Below are positions 22,446 through 28,268 of a stretch of DNA of 37,022 nt, in pieces. Source of the DNA: a virus; IMG/VR virus record IMGVR_UViG_3300008107_000892, positions 1 to 37,022 of that record; one strand, given 5' to 3'. The position numbers and the translations under genes are program-made. The notes below the pieces were generated by a model. It made no database searches. It saw nothing but the letters and a program-made list of their open reading frames with translations, and was not told where the DNA came from. Numbering within the stretch: the stretch's first letter is position 1; each line of letters opens with the position of its first letter.

Positions 22446-23324
22446 TCAGAACTTGAAGCCCAGACCAGTGGTGAACACAGGACTATAAGCGGCATCAGAA
22501 CCACCATAGGCATTACCAGCATTCGTGGTGGGGAACTTCAGATCAGCAAAACCAACTAGTGAATTGGTAATACGACCTTCCACACCAAGGGCAAGTACAA
22601 CTTGACCCTTCTCACCAACAGCAGACTGATAGTTAGCCTGAGTATCGTTAGCAAAGGGAACCTGATAACCAACACCTGCATATAGGTTAGCAGCACTTAC
22701 GCCAGCCTTGCGAGCAAGAGACCAGTCATAAGAAACTAGAGCACCACCAGCAGTACCGATGTTGTTGTTAGGACCAGCAACTGCATTTAGATAGGGACGT
22801 ACTGATACCGCATTCTGGTTACTAAAGTTCTTCACAGCATAACGTGCCTGAAGAGTACCACCAGAGATAGTGCGATTGGCAGTGTACCCACCACCATCAA
22901 CACCTTGCTTGTTCAGCAGTACACCTAGACCAACATAGTTACCTACACCTTGAGCCTTTTGTGCAGCAGCAACTTCTAGTGCAGTTACACGAGCATTAGT
23001 TGCACCTAGTTCTTTTGCAAACTCTGCACGTAGAGCAGCTGCTAGTTGTGCATCAGCTGCGGTTTCAAATTCACTAATGCGATCAAGACATGCATTAGTT
23101 AGTGCTGCAAGTTGAGCACGAGTGGCAGGTTCACCAGGACGGAAAGTACCATCAGGAAAACCAGCAACACAACCATAACGTGAAACTAGGTTAGCGATAG
23201 CCTGATAAGACCATTCAGTTGGTTGAACGTCACGTAGTTGGGTAACACTAGTGACTTGTGCCATCGCAGGAGCTACAGTAGAAGCAGCAACTACACCAGC
23301 AGTTAGAAATGAACGAATCATCAT
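22446..23324 (-). CDS. SLH-domain porin, cyanobacterial outer-membrane type
   Basis: The 292-residue protein has a signal peptide (MMIRSFLTAGVVAASTVAPAMA, cleaved near 22), an SLH domain (LRDVQPTEWSYQAIANLVSR...GFPDGTFRPGEPATRAQLAAL, about 30-80), a coiled coil (about 85-125) and a beta-strand region ending GLGFKF, a C-terminal aromatic typical of outer-membrane barrels. This is the order of cyanobacterial Som-type porins, but host proteins are much longer (about 500 residues), so the barrel is short. It probably inserts in the host outer membrane. Base composition is richer in GC than its neighbours, consistent with host origin. It has both a sigma70-type and a late promoter. Confidence 0.8.
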   Translation of the reverse strand: MMIRSFLTAGVVAASTVAPAMAQVTSVTQLRDVQPTEWSYQAIANLVSRYGCVAGFPDGTFRPGEPATRAQLAALTNACLDRISEFETAADAQLAAALRAEFAKELGATNARVTALEVAAAQKAQGVGNYVGLGVLLNKQGVDGGGYTANRTISGGTLQARYAVKNFSNQNAVSVRPYLNAVAGPNNNIGTAGGALVSYDWSLARKAGVSAANLYAGVGYQVPFANDTQANYQSAVGEKGQVVLALGVEGRITNSLVGFADLKFPTTNAGNAYGGSDAAYSPVFTTGLGFKF

Positions 23325-23350
23325 AATTTTAAATGATTAACTACAGATTT

Positions 23351-23358
23351 TATTTATA
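23351..23358 (-). promoter_or_regulatory. Late box upstream of the porin gene
   Basis: TATAAATA reads on the minus strand 27 nt before the porin ATG, downstream of the sigma70-type promoter. Confidence 0.55.
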
Positions 23359-23397
23359 TTGTTAGAAACCGTAACAGTGTTCGGTCCCTTCCCCAAT

Positions 23398-23426
23398 ATT
23401 ATAGGGTAAAAGGTGGGGGTTGTCAA
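23398..23426 (-). promoter_or_regulatory. Consensus sigma70-type promoter of the porin gene
   Basis: TTGACA (23426-23421), 17-nt spacer, TATAAT (23403-23398). The -35 is the centre of an 8-bp perfect inverted repeat, GGGGGTTG-A-CAACCCCC, which could be an operator. Confidence 0.8.
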
Positions 23427-23577
23427 CCCCCCTTTGCAGGCTCGCCACTTGCCCTTTGACTGGAGGCAAGAAACCAGGCGGGAGTAAGCATTCCTCATCC
23501 GCACCAGTCGGCATATTTACTGTCCATCCGACGAGGACTAACTTGGGTCATTTGACTCCACCAGGGTAATTTTTAAG
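23427..23577. other. Intergenic region with several hairpins
   Basis: No gene is visible in these ~150 nt. They hold short inverted repeats: CTTGCC with GGCAAG near 23450-23472, GTCGG with CCGAC near 23508-23533, and GTCA with TGAC near 23547-23557. They are GC-richer than the surroundings. The region could be the structured 3' end of the 65-residue gene's mRNA or a small RNA. Confidence 0.35.
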
Positions 23578-23775
23578 TCATTCCAAGACTTCTAAAGCTT
23601 TGTATATTTGCCAAATATACTGCTTGTGTTCTTGAAGTTTATCAATTGTCTCTTGTATTTTAACATAATTTTTCAAGTCCATTCGGTCTTGAATTTGTTT
23701 GAGTGTAGTAATTACACCCTCAATTTCAGTGCAAGCATTTGATAACTTGATAGAACAGTAGATTGAATTGTCCAT
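23578..23775 (-). CDS. Small coiled-coil protein (65 residues)
   Basis: The 65-residue protein is helical with heptad-like spacing (IEGVITTLKQIQDRM, KIQETIDKLQEHKQY). No membrane segment, no recognised family. It is preceded by a possible promoter (TTGACA-18-TAAAAT, 23913-23942) inside the upstream gene. Confidence 0.6.
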   Translation of the reverse strand: MDNSIYCSIKLSNACTEIEGVITTLKQIQDRMDLKNYVKIQETIDKLQEHKQYIWQIYKALEVLE

Positions 23776-23850
23776 TTGTTTAAAAAGGGGGTTGCTCCCG
23801 ACCAGGGTTTTTAAAGACTCTCCATGTCTTCTAGGTTATTTAGGGTTGTA

Positions 23851-24057
23851 TTAATCTCTAGGTTTTGGCTTATTGCATTCGTTGCAATAAAACGAAAACC
23901 CAGATCGAAAATATTTTACCACTTGATAGTGGTCTTTGTCAAGGGGTAGAACAGTGTGACACTGAGAGCACTGTCTAGTCCCACCACCAACAGAGGTTTT
24001 CAAGGGTGTTGATGAACTGTTCCCAATAGACAGTGCGGCTAGGATTCGGTTTACCAT
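23851..24057 (-). CDS. Zinc-ribbon protein overlapping its upstream neighbour
   Basis: The 68-residue protein ends in a CSQCHTVLPLDKDHY...FYCNECNKPK zinc ribbon (about 30-64), the type found at the N-terminus of HNH-family proteins. The first 28 residues overlap, in another frame, the last 83 nt of the 196-residue gene, and no later ATG exists before the first Cys. AGGA lies upstream of this ATG. The ribbon is convincing; the exact start is not. Confidence 0.6.
   Translation of the reverse strand: MVNRILAALSIGNSSSTPLKTSVGGGTRQCSQCHTVLPLDKDHYQVVKYFRSGFSFYCNECNKPKPRD
23913..23942 (-). promoter_or_regulatory. Possible sigma70-type promoter inside the zinc-ribbon gene
   Basis: TTGACA (23942-23937), 18-nt spacer, TAAAAT (23918-23913). 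It would drive the 65-residue coiled-coil gene. Confidence 0.45.
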
Positions 24058-24565
24058 CTTTCATGTCCTGTAGATACTCAATTATGCCACGAACCACTGG
24101 GGTGTCTTGGAAGTATTCGTGCATTCTGTAACAATTAAACTTTTCATTGTATTGGATGAAGTCATGTAGAGGTGCTGTGTTGCGACGATGAGCACGAATG
24201 AATACATCTTCATCTTTGATGCCATGCTTATTACGAATGTCTAATGGTGTATACCTTTCTTCTTCTGGAATATCATCCGTCAGTATTGCATGTTCAGGTT
24301 TTTCAAAGACAAAATGAAGACCTTCATAATACTTCTCCATCAACTCTAGATCTGGAGCAACACGAAGTTCTTCGTTTTTTTCTAAGTAATACTGCATTCG
24401 ATTGATTGCATCTGGATCTGTCAATCGAAATACAATATTCCCAATGTAGTAATCTACAGGACCACCGTAGAGACTACTTGATTCCCTCTTACGAAAAGAG
24501 AGGTGGATTATTTCAAATCCAGCCTCTTCATTCTCTTCTCCAACTAGTCCTTGTGGTATAGTCAT
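23975..24565 (-). CDS. Acidic protein of unknown function (196 residues)
   Basis: The 196-residue soluble protein is acidic with alternating strands and helices (FEIIHLSFRKRES, YYIGNIVFRLTDPDAINRM) and ends LENLCWWWD. No catalytic motif or family is recognised. It is 2 nt from the 67-residue gene and its end overlaps the zinc-ribbon gene in another frame. Confidence 0.6.
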   Translation of the reverse strand: MTIPQGLVGEENEEAGFEIIHLSFRKRESSSLYGGPVDYYIGNIVFRLTDPDAINRMQYYLEKNEELRVAPDLELMEKYYEGLHFVFEKPEHAILTDDIPEEERYTPLDIRNKHGIKDEDVFIRAHRRNTAPLHDFIQYNEKFNCYRMHEYFQDTPVVRGIIEYLQDMKDGKPNPSRTVYWEQFINTLENLCWWWD

Positions 24566-24567
24566 AA

Positions 24568-24771
24568 TTAATGAAATCCAAAGTTGTCTAAGTCTTTACC
24601 GTGCTTTAATTCTTGCTTACGAAGCTTTTTAAGCTCCTTTACTAGATCTTTGATTTGCTTGTATGCATCATCTGCATGGAGTTTTCCACCAACTTCAAGC
24701 CCAACAATAACTTGAACTCTATCGCCAAAGTGAGCTAGTTGTTTTTCAAAAGTTGTTAAGTTTTCGTACAT
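24568..24771 (-). CDS. Small helical protein (67 residues)
   Basis: The protein has the pattern TTFEKQLAHFGDRVQVIVGLEVGGKLHADDAYKQIKDLVKELKKL, two amphipathic helices around a short hydrophobic turn, with a basic C-terminal helix. I have seen similar sequences only as uncharacterised cyanophage proteins. It lies 19 nt downstream of tRNA-Thr. Confidence 0.6.
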   Translation of the reverse strand: MYENLTTFEKQLAHFGDRVQVIVGLEVGGKLHADDAYKQIKDLVKELKKLRKQELKHGKDLDNFGFH

Positions 24772-24790
24772 GGCAGGTATTCAATTTTAA

Positions 24791-24864
24791 AGCCCAAGAT
24801 CGGACTCGAACCGATGGCCTACGCTTTACAAAAGCGTTGCTCTATCCAACTGAGCTACTCAGGC
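24791..24864 (-). tRNA. tRNA-Thr (anticodon TGT)
   Basis: Acceptor GCCTGAG with CTTGGGC (two G-T pairs), anticodon arm ACGCT-TTTGTAA-AGCGT, T-loop TTCGAGT. 74 nt. The stop codon of the upstream gene lies inside its 5' end. Confidence 0.93.
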
Positions 24865-25115
24865 ATATCCTCTGGATTTTCTAAGTCTACAGGAAACAGA
24901 CATGGATGACATTCTTCATCAATCAAATAAAACGAAGTACGGTATAAGTCTTCTGGAGTATACTCCTCATTATTTGTTGCATCTATCTGAATATATGGAT
25001 CCTGTTGCATAAGCTGAGGAAGTTCTTCAAATGTAAACGGAACATTGTTTATGAAATACATTTCCACAATCTCATTGTTATAATAACAATACTGTGAGGA
25101 AATCTTGTATTTCAT
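24855..25115 (-). CDS. Acidic protein of unknown function (86 residues) ending inside tRNA-Thr
   Basis: From ATG at 25115 (MKYKISSQYCYY) it is 86 residues; a GTG four codons upstream is possible. It is acidic with a beta-rich first half (EIVEMYFINNVPFTFEEL) and ends NPEDMPE. The TAG stop (24857-24855) lies in tRNA-Thr, 10 nt into the tRNA. No family recognised. Confidence 0.55.
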   Translation of the reverse strand: MKYKISSQYCYYNNEIVEMYFINNVPFTFEELPQLMQQDPYIQIDATNNEEYTPEDLYRTSFYLIDEECHPCLFPVDLENPEDMPE

Positions 25116-25149
25116 AACTGTATCCACCGATACTGATATTTATCGGTAA

Positions 25150-25221
25150 CTGGAGTGGCAGGGATCGAACCTGCGACCAATCGGTTAACAGCCGACCGCT
25201 CTACCGCTGAGCTACACTCCA
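25150..25221 (-). tRNA. tRNA-Asn (anticodon GTT)
   Basis: Acceptor TGGAGTG with CACTCCA, anticodon arm TCGG-CTGTTAA-CCGA, T-arm GCAGG-TTCGATC-CCTGC. 72 nt, discriminator G. Confidence 0.92.
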
Positions 25222-25445
25222 TTATGGTAGGTGGAGATAACTTGTACCTACGTTATCTCTCTTTACTTTCACTTAGCCACAGAATACTAGACCAAGGAGC
25301 GGTTTTGGCACCTACAATTTAAGGGCAAGAATGTCCACCTACGATAGAATCTACGATGTGGCCGAGGGGATCCTTTGTTTAATACAACGTTCCTTGTTGT
25401 ACCCTTTACTACAGCATTCTGGTTTATCAGTCCAGTGCCATTAGT
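25222..25445. other. 224-nt spacer in the tRNA array
   Basis: No convincing minus-strand gene is seen. The spacer contains an 8-bp stem (GAGATAAC 25234-25241 with GTTATCTC 25252-25259), a CCAA/TTGG hairpin near 25293-25309, and ACAAC/GTTGT near 25384-25400. The hexamer GTAGGT recurs on both strands. It may be a tRNA-array leader or a structured RNA. Confidence 0.35.
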
Positions 25446-25517
25446 ACCTCTGGCTGGGAATCGAACCCAGTTTCCAAGTGCATTGTCTGCCTGTCTTTAC
25501 CAATAGACTAACAGAGG
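25446..25517 (-). tRNA. tRNA-like gene with a non-canonical anticodon arm
   Basis: The length (72 nt), acceptor stem (CCTCTG with CAGAGG), D-arm (GTCT with AGAC) and T-arm (CTGGG-TTCGATT-CCCAG) are all canonical. The anticodon region cannot form a 5-bp stem with a 7-nt loop, and no T33 is in place, so no anticodon can be assigned. It may be a decayed or recombined tRNA. Confidence 0.6.
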
Positions 25518-25522
25518 ATAAA

Positions 25523-25687
25523 CTAAATTTGCCCTAGAAGATATTCTACTGTATTTGCCACATCATTCATAGCATCACGAAGATTAGGACGTTGACCAGA
25601 CTCTTGTTTAATAACCGGTCTATGATCATCAGTTAGAGTCCACCTCCACTGATCCATATCTTTACAATACCAAAGATTAATCTTCAT
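25523..25687 (-). CDS. Small protein of unknown function (54 residues)
   Basis: ATG at 25687 opens 54 codons, MKINLWYCKDMDQWRWTLTD to YLLGQI, ending TAG at 25523, 6 nt before the tRNA-like gene. Trp-rich N-terminus and a C-terminal helix. It overlaps the upstream small gene by 11 nt, which supports coupled translation. Confidence 0.6.
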   Translation of the reverse strand: MKINLWYCKDMDQWRWTLTDDHRPVIKQESGQRPNLRDAMNDVANTVEYLLGQI

Positions 25688-25835
25688 GTTTATAATACTC
25701 TAGTTCAATCCAATTAAGAAGTGTCTGAAATGCATTGATGGATGCTTGAGTACAATTATCTTCTTTAAGTCGATGAATGTAAAACTCAAGAGCTTCAATG
25801 ACCATCTGACGATCAGTTTGTGAAATAAGTGACAT
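25677..25835 (-). CDS. Small helical protein (52 residues)
   Basis: ATG at 25835 opens 52 codons, MSLISQTDRQMVIEALEFYI to WIELEYYKHED, ending TAA at 25677. Two helices separated by KEDNCTQ. Located between tRNA-Gly and the 54-residue gene it overlaps. No family recognised. Confidence 0.6.
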   Translation of the reverse strand: MSLISQTDRQMVIEALEFYIHRLKEDNCTQASINAFQTLLNWIELEYYKHED

Positions 25836-25854
25836 AATAACCTCAAGATGAGGA

Positions 25855-25925
25855 AGCGGGAAACGGGGATCGAACCCGTGATTTCAACTTGGAAGGATGA
25901 CGTGTTACCGCTACACCATTCCCGC
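25855..25925 (-). tRNA. tRNA-Gly (anticodon TCC)
   Basis: Acceptor GCGGGAA with TTCCCGC, anticodon loop CTTCCAA, T-arm ACGGG-TTCGATC-CCCGT. The anticodon stem has one T-T mismatch. 71 nt. Confidence 0.9.
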
Positions 25926-25974
25926 AGTGACCCCTCTGTTTGAGCATTGTTAATAGGCTTGAGGGGTATTGATT

Positions 25975-26214
25975 TTATTTAGTGAAAGTAATTACATCAG
26001 GTGTTGATGATGGAATTACGGTATCTCCTAGTTTAATTTGATATTTTGCACTAGACTCCTGAGCTTTATTCATTACAATAATGTAACCTAATTTTTGTAG
26101 TGCTTCAGCAATAGAATGAAGAGTATAAGGATCTTCATGCATTGCACCTAGTTCAAGTGCAGAACGAAGTGCATGTTCAGCTTTTTCAATTTGATACTTA
26201 ACCGAGTCTCCCAT
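25975..26214 (-). CDS. Small soluble protein of unknown function (79 residues)
   Basis: From ATG at 26214 (MGDSVKYQIEKAEHALR) it has 79 residues: a helical half (AEHALRSALELGAMHED, SIAEALQKLGYIIV) and a C-terminal part with LGDTVIPSS. The same frame opens through tRNA-Ala upstream, which is tRNA sequence and excluded. No family recognised. Confidence 0.6.
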   Translation of the reverse strand: MGDSVKYQIEKAEHALRSALELGAMHEDPYTLHSIAEALQKLGYIIVMNKAQESSAKYQIKLGDTVIPSSTPDVITFTK

Positions 26215-26233
26215 AGAAATAATATAGTGGGAA

Positions 26234-26306
26234 TGGAGAATAGGAGACTTGAACTCCTGACATCCTGCTTGCAAAGCAGGCACTCTACCAACTGAGTTAA
26301 TTCCCC
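26234..26306 (-). tRNA. tRNA-Ala (anticodon TGC)
   Basis: Acceptor GGGGAAT with ATTCTCC, anticodon arm CCTGC-TTTGCAA-GCAGG, T-loop TTCAAGT. 73 nt, discriminator A. Confidence 0.94.
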
Positions 26307-26392
26307 AGATGGATTAAGTGTGATATATCTCATAAGGATATAACAGGGACTTAATCTCTATCCGTATACTGACTTTGCAGTTCACCGACAAT

Positions 26393-26425
26393 TTACCGTC
26401 AGAATGGAAGTTCTGTTAACGGTAA
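26393..26425 (-). other. Stem-loop abutting the 3' end of tRNA-Pro
   Basis: Two stacked stems, TTACCGT/ACGGTAA and CAGAA/TTCTG, separated by a 3-nt bulge, with a 6-nt loop. The outer stem ends one base before the tRNA-Pro 3' end. No T-run follows, so a processing or stability element is more likely than a terminator. Confidence 0.6.
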
Positions 26426-26500
26426 TCGGGATGATAGGACTCGAACCTACGACTTCCGCTTCCCAAAAGCGGCGCTCTAGCCAAACTGAGCTACATCCCG
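26426..26500 (-). tRNA. tRNA-Pro (anticodon TGG)
   Basis: Acceptor CGGGATG with CATCCCG, anticodon arm CCGCT-TTTGGGA-AGCGG, T-loop TTCGAGT. 75 nt. Confidence 0.95.
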
Positions 26501-26503
26501 AAA

Positions 26504-26574
26504 TAGGAACACTGGGAATTGAACCCAGACCAACCCGTTATAAGCAGGCCGCTCTACCATTAAGCTATGCTCCC
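26504..26574 (-). tRNA. tRNA-Ile (anticodon TAT)
   Basis: Acceptor GGGAGCA with TGTTCCT (two G-T pairs), anticodon arm GCCTG-CTTATAA-CGGGT, T-arm CTGGG-TTCAATT-CCCAG. 71 nt. TAT would read the AUA codon directly, an anticodon that is rare in bacteria. Confidence 0.85.
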
Positions 26575-26583
26575 TAGACTAAA

Positions 26584-26838
26584 TTATCGAACTTCGTAAT
26601 CTAGTCTACGTATTCGCCTTTTCGGCACATCAACTTGATCAATAACTTTGGGTTTTGGTTTTGGTTTCATAAATCCACTTACCATTTCAACTTGGCTGAT
26701 GTCTTGTCCTATTATAACAGGTAACCCATTGTTGTCAAGTCTTATGTAGGTCTCGTTAGGACACTTACATGACTGACCTCTGTTTGGTGTTGCTACCTGA
26801 AGTGTTGCATTGCAACATTTACATCTGATTGTGTACAT
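26584..26838 (-). CDS. Zinc-finger-like small protein (84 residues)
   Basis: From ATG at 26838, with AAGG upstream, the protein starts MYTIRCKCCNATLQV and has a second pair in SCKCPNE, a four-cysteine zinc site. The C-terminal half is Pro/Lys-rich (KPKPKPK) and basic (KRRIRRLD). A GTG ten codons upstream touches tRNA-Arg and is less likely. A consensus promoter lies within codons about 34-42. Confidence 0.6.
   Translation of the reverse strand: MYTIRCKCCNATLQVATPNRGQSCKCPNETYIRLDNNGLPVIIGQDISQVEMVSGFMKPKPKPKVIDQVDVPKRRIRRLDYEVR
26711..26738 (-). promoter_or_regulatory. Consensus sigma70-type promoter inside a CDS, for tRNA-Ile/Pro/Ala
   Basis: TTGACA (26738-26733), 16-nt spacer with extended TG, TATAAT (26716-26711). 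It points at the tRNA-Ile, tRNA-Pro and tRNA-Ala genes. Confidence 0.72.
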
Positions 26839-26867
26839 TGTTTCATACCTTAAATATTCAGTTGTCA

Positions 26868-26941
26868 CGACTCAGGAGGGACTTGAACCCCCGACCAACT
26901 GCTTAGAAGGCAGATGCTCTATCCAACTGAGCTACTGAGTC
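26868..26941 (-). tRNA. tRNA-Arg (anticodon TCT)
   Basis: Acceptor GACTCAG with CTGAGTC, anticodon loop CTTCTAA on a CTGC/GCAG stem, T-loop TTCAAGT. 74 nt, discriminator G. Confidence 0.94.
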
Positions 26942-27018
26942 AATTGTTGGAAACTCATAAGATATTTACCTTATGTATATTACCAGAAGTATTAGAGGAC
27001 TTCCGAACCAACTGATTT

Positions 27019-27047
27019 AGTTTACCATGTCTTGGGGCAGTTGTCAA
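27019..27047 (-). promoter_or_regulatory. Sigma70-type promoter of the tRNA array
   Basis: TTGACA (27047-27042), 17-nt spacer, TAAACT (27024-27019). The -10 contains the stop codon of the upstream lipoprotein gene. tRNA-Arg begins about 70 nt downstream. Confidence 0.7.
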
Positions 27048-27426
27048 CCCATGGGGCACACAACCTGATTTCCCCGCCAAGGGCACGACACTCATCAGTA
27101 TAACACACATCTGTGTCAACTGGTTTCTCTGAGTACCGTGGAGTTAATACCTTAGCATATTTATCGTCTTTTGTCAAGCGTTCATAATCACGGATTGCTT
27201 TGTCCACGGTTCGCTCGACATCTCGTTCCACTACACCAGGATTTTTTTGAAGTTCTGGGATTAGTGGAGAATCTGGTTGATATGTTTGAAAATATTCATA
27301 AACAATATCCCAGATATGTTTTTCTTCTATCTTTAAGCAAGAAGAGAGTGATGCTACTATTAAAGATAAAACTAGAATAGTTCTAATAGATGTTTTCTTT
27401 TTACCAAAAGAAAAATTAAATTTCAT
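27022..27426 (-). CDS. Putative lipoprotein (134 residues)
   Basis: The protein has a basic N-terminus, a hydrophobic helix and a lipobox LSSC (Cys about 30), so it is probably lipidated and exported. The mature part is helical (VERDVERTVDKAIRDYERLT) with four cysteines near the end (VCYTDEC, LCAPWVDNC), suggesting two disulphides. Phage lipoproteins serve as outer spanins or superinfection-exclusion factors; neither is shown here. It is 7 nt from the stop of the upstream gene. Confidence 0.65.
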   Translation of the reverse strand: MKFNFSFGKKKTSIRTILVLSLIVASLSSCLKIEEKHIWDIVYEYFQTYQPDSPLIPELQKNPGVVERDVERTVDKAIRDYERLTKDDKYAKVLTPRYSEKPVDTDVCYTDECRALGGEIRLCAPWVDNCPKTW

Positions 27427-27433
27427 AGGTTAA

Positions 27434-27727
27434 TCATTTTGGGTCATCATGTGATAGCTCACGGTCTATTATACCTTTGATTTTTTTGATTCTTTCTTGT
27501 GGACTTTTTGTTGTTTTTTTAGAAGACGGCTTACTGGGTTTTGATGGTTCATCACCAACAACCGATGCAGCCATTTGTCTCATTTTTTTAATTCTATCTA
27601 GTTGTCTTTGATGTCGTTCTAGATCTTGTTGCATAAGTTTTTTATGAGCATCATCAAACCCATCTAAAATAGATTCATTAAGATTTACTATATATGCTTC
27701 TAAACAAAACTCTTGAAAGGTTTTCAT
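27434..27727 (-). CDS. Basic protein with T4-like capsid-targeting N-terminus
   Basis: The 97-residue protein begins MKTFQEFCLEAYIVNLNE, closely resembling the capsid-targeting sequence of T4 internal proteins and Alt (MKTYQEFIAEA). The rest is very basic (RIKKMRQ, KPSKPSSKKTTKSPQERIKKIKG). T4 proteins of this class are packed in the head, cut after the targeting sequence by gp21, and injected. A late-type box (GATAAATA, near 27776-27783) precedes it. The targeting signature is seen; packaging and injection are inference. Confidence 0.6.
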   Translation of the reverse strand: MKTFQEFCLEAYIVNLNESILDGFDDAHKKLMQQDLERHQRQLDRIKKMRQMAASVVGDEPSKPSKPSSKKTTKSPQERIKKIKGIIDRELSHDDPK

Positions 27728-27755
27728 GATGCTCTTTATAGTTCTTTATGAGGAA

Positions 27756-27774
27756 GGGGAGAACTTATCTCCCC
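27756..27774 (-). terminator. Hairpin downstream of the RlpA-like gene
   Basis: GGGGAGA pairs with TCTCCCC across a 5-nt loop; the minus-strand tail is TTCCTC, so termination would be weak. Confidence 0.5.
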
Positions 27775-27786
27775 ATTATTTATCTG

Positions 27787-28149
27787 TTAAACTCTATAGT
27801 AACAGACTCTTGCCACTCCCTGTCCTGGAGACGCAATAGTAGAGAATGCCCCGTAGGACAGGTCGAGGTCTCGTCCTCCGACATATGGACCTCTATCATT
27901 CACTCGCACAATAACTGATCTTCCATTTCGTTGATTTGTAACACGTAACCTAGTGCCGAATGGAAGCCACCTATGTGCAACAGATCGACCATATGCATTA
28001 TATCTTTCACCATTAGCGGTGGTTTGGCCGTGATATCCATCACCTACACCATAATATGATGCCAGGGAACATCCGCTGGCTGCCTCAGCTTTTTGGGGCG
28101 TAAATCCAAGAAGGGTTGAAGCAATAAGAAGTGTTGAAATAAAACGCAT
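27787..28149 (-). CDS. RlpA-like double-psi beta-barrel protein, exported
   Basis: From ATG at 28149 (MRFISTLLIASTLLGF) the product is 120 residues: a signal peptide cut near AEA-AS (about 21), then the RlpA-like barrel with ASYYGVGDGYHGQTTANGE, LPFGTRLRVTN, VIVRVNDRGPY and RDLDLSYGAF. RlpA-type proteins bind or cut peptidoglycan glycan strands. The catalytic Asp of the family is present in NDRGPY. The frame opens further upstream, but that part runs through tRNA-Tyr. The role is likely host-wall modification, possibly at lysis. Confidence 0.82.
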   Translation of the reverse strand: MRFISTLLIASTLLGFTPQKAEAASGCSLASYYGVGDGYHGQTTANGERYNAYGRSVAHRWLPFGTRLRVTNQRNGRSVIVRVNDRGPYVGGRDLDLSYGAFSTIASPGQGVARVCYYRV

Positions 28150-28227
28150 TAACTTTAATAGAACTCTACATCCCAATAGAAGGGGGGTACACCCAACCTC
28201 TCGGAGGGCACCTTCCTGGGCACAAAC

Positions 28228-28266
28228 GATAACACTCAACCGCATATAATAAAAATTGGTGTTATC
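28228..28266 (-). other. Stem-loop downstream of tRNA-Tyr
   Basis: GATAACAC (28228-28235) pairs with GTGTTATC (28259-28266) across a 23-nt AT-rich loop, 2 nt from the tRNA-Tyr 3' end. It resembles the element after tRNA-Pro and may mark the tRNA 3' end. Confidence 0.5.
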
Positions 28267-28268
28267 AA

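Noticed and set aside
23427-23577. glnA-type or downstream-peptide riboswitch
   Set aside because: These occur in cyanophages, but I could not find their conserved core on either strand here.
25331-25444. 37-codon plus-strand open frame in the tRNA spacer
   Set aside because: Opposite to the surrounding transcription, no ribosome-binding site, and it ends beside the tRNA-like gene.
27160-27190. Additional TTGACA site in the lipoprotein gene
   Set aside because: The -10 at 17 nt (TAAGGT) is poor, and the frame is well explained as coding.
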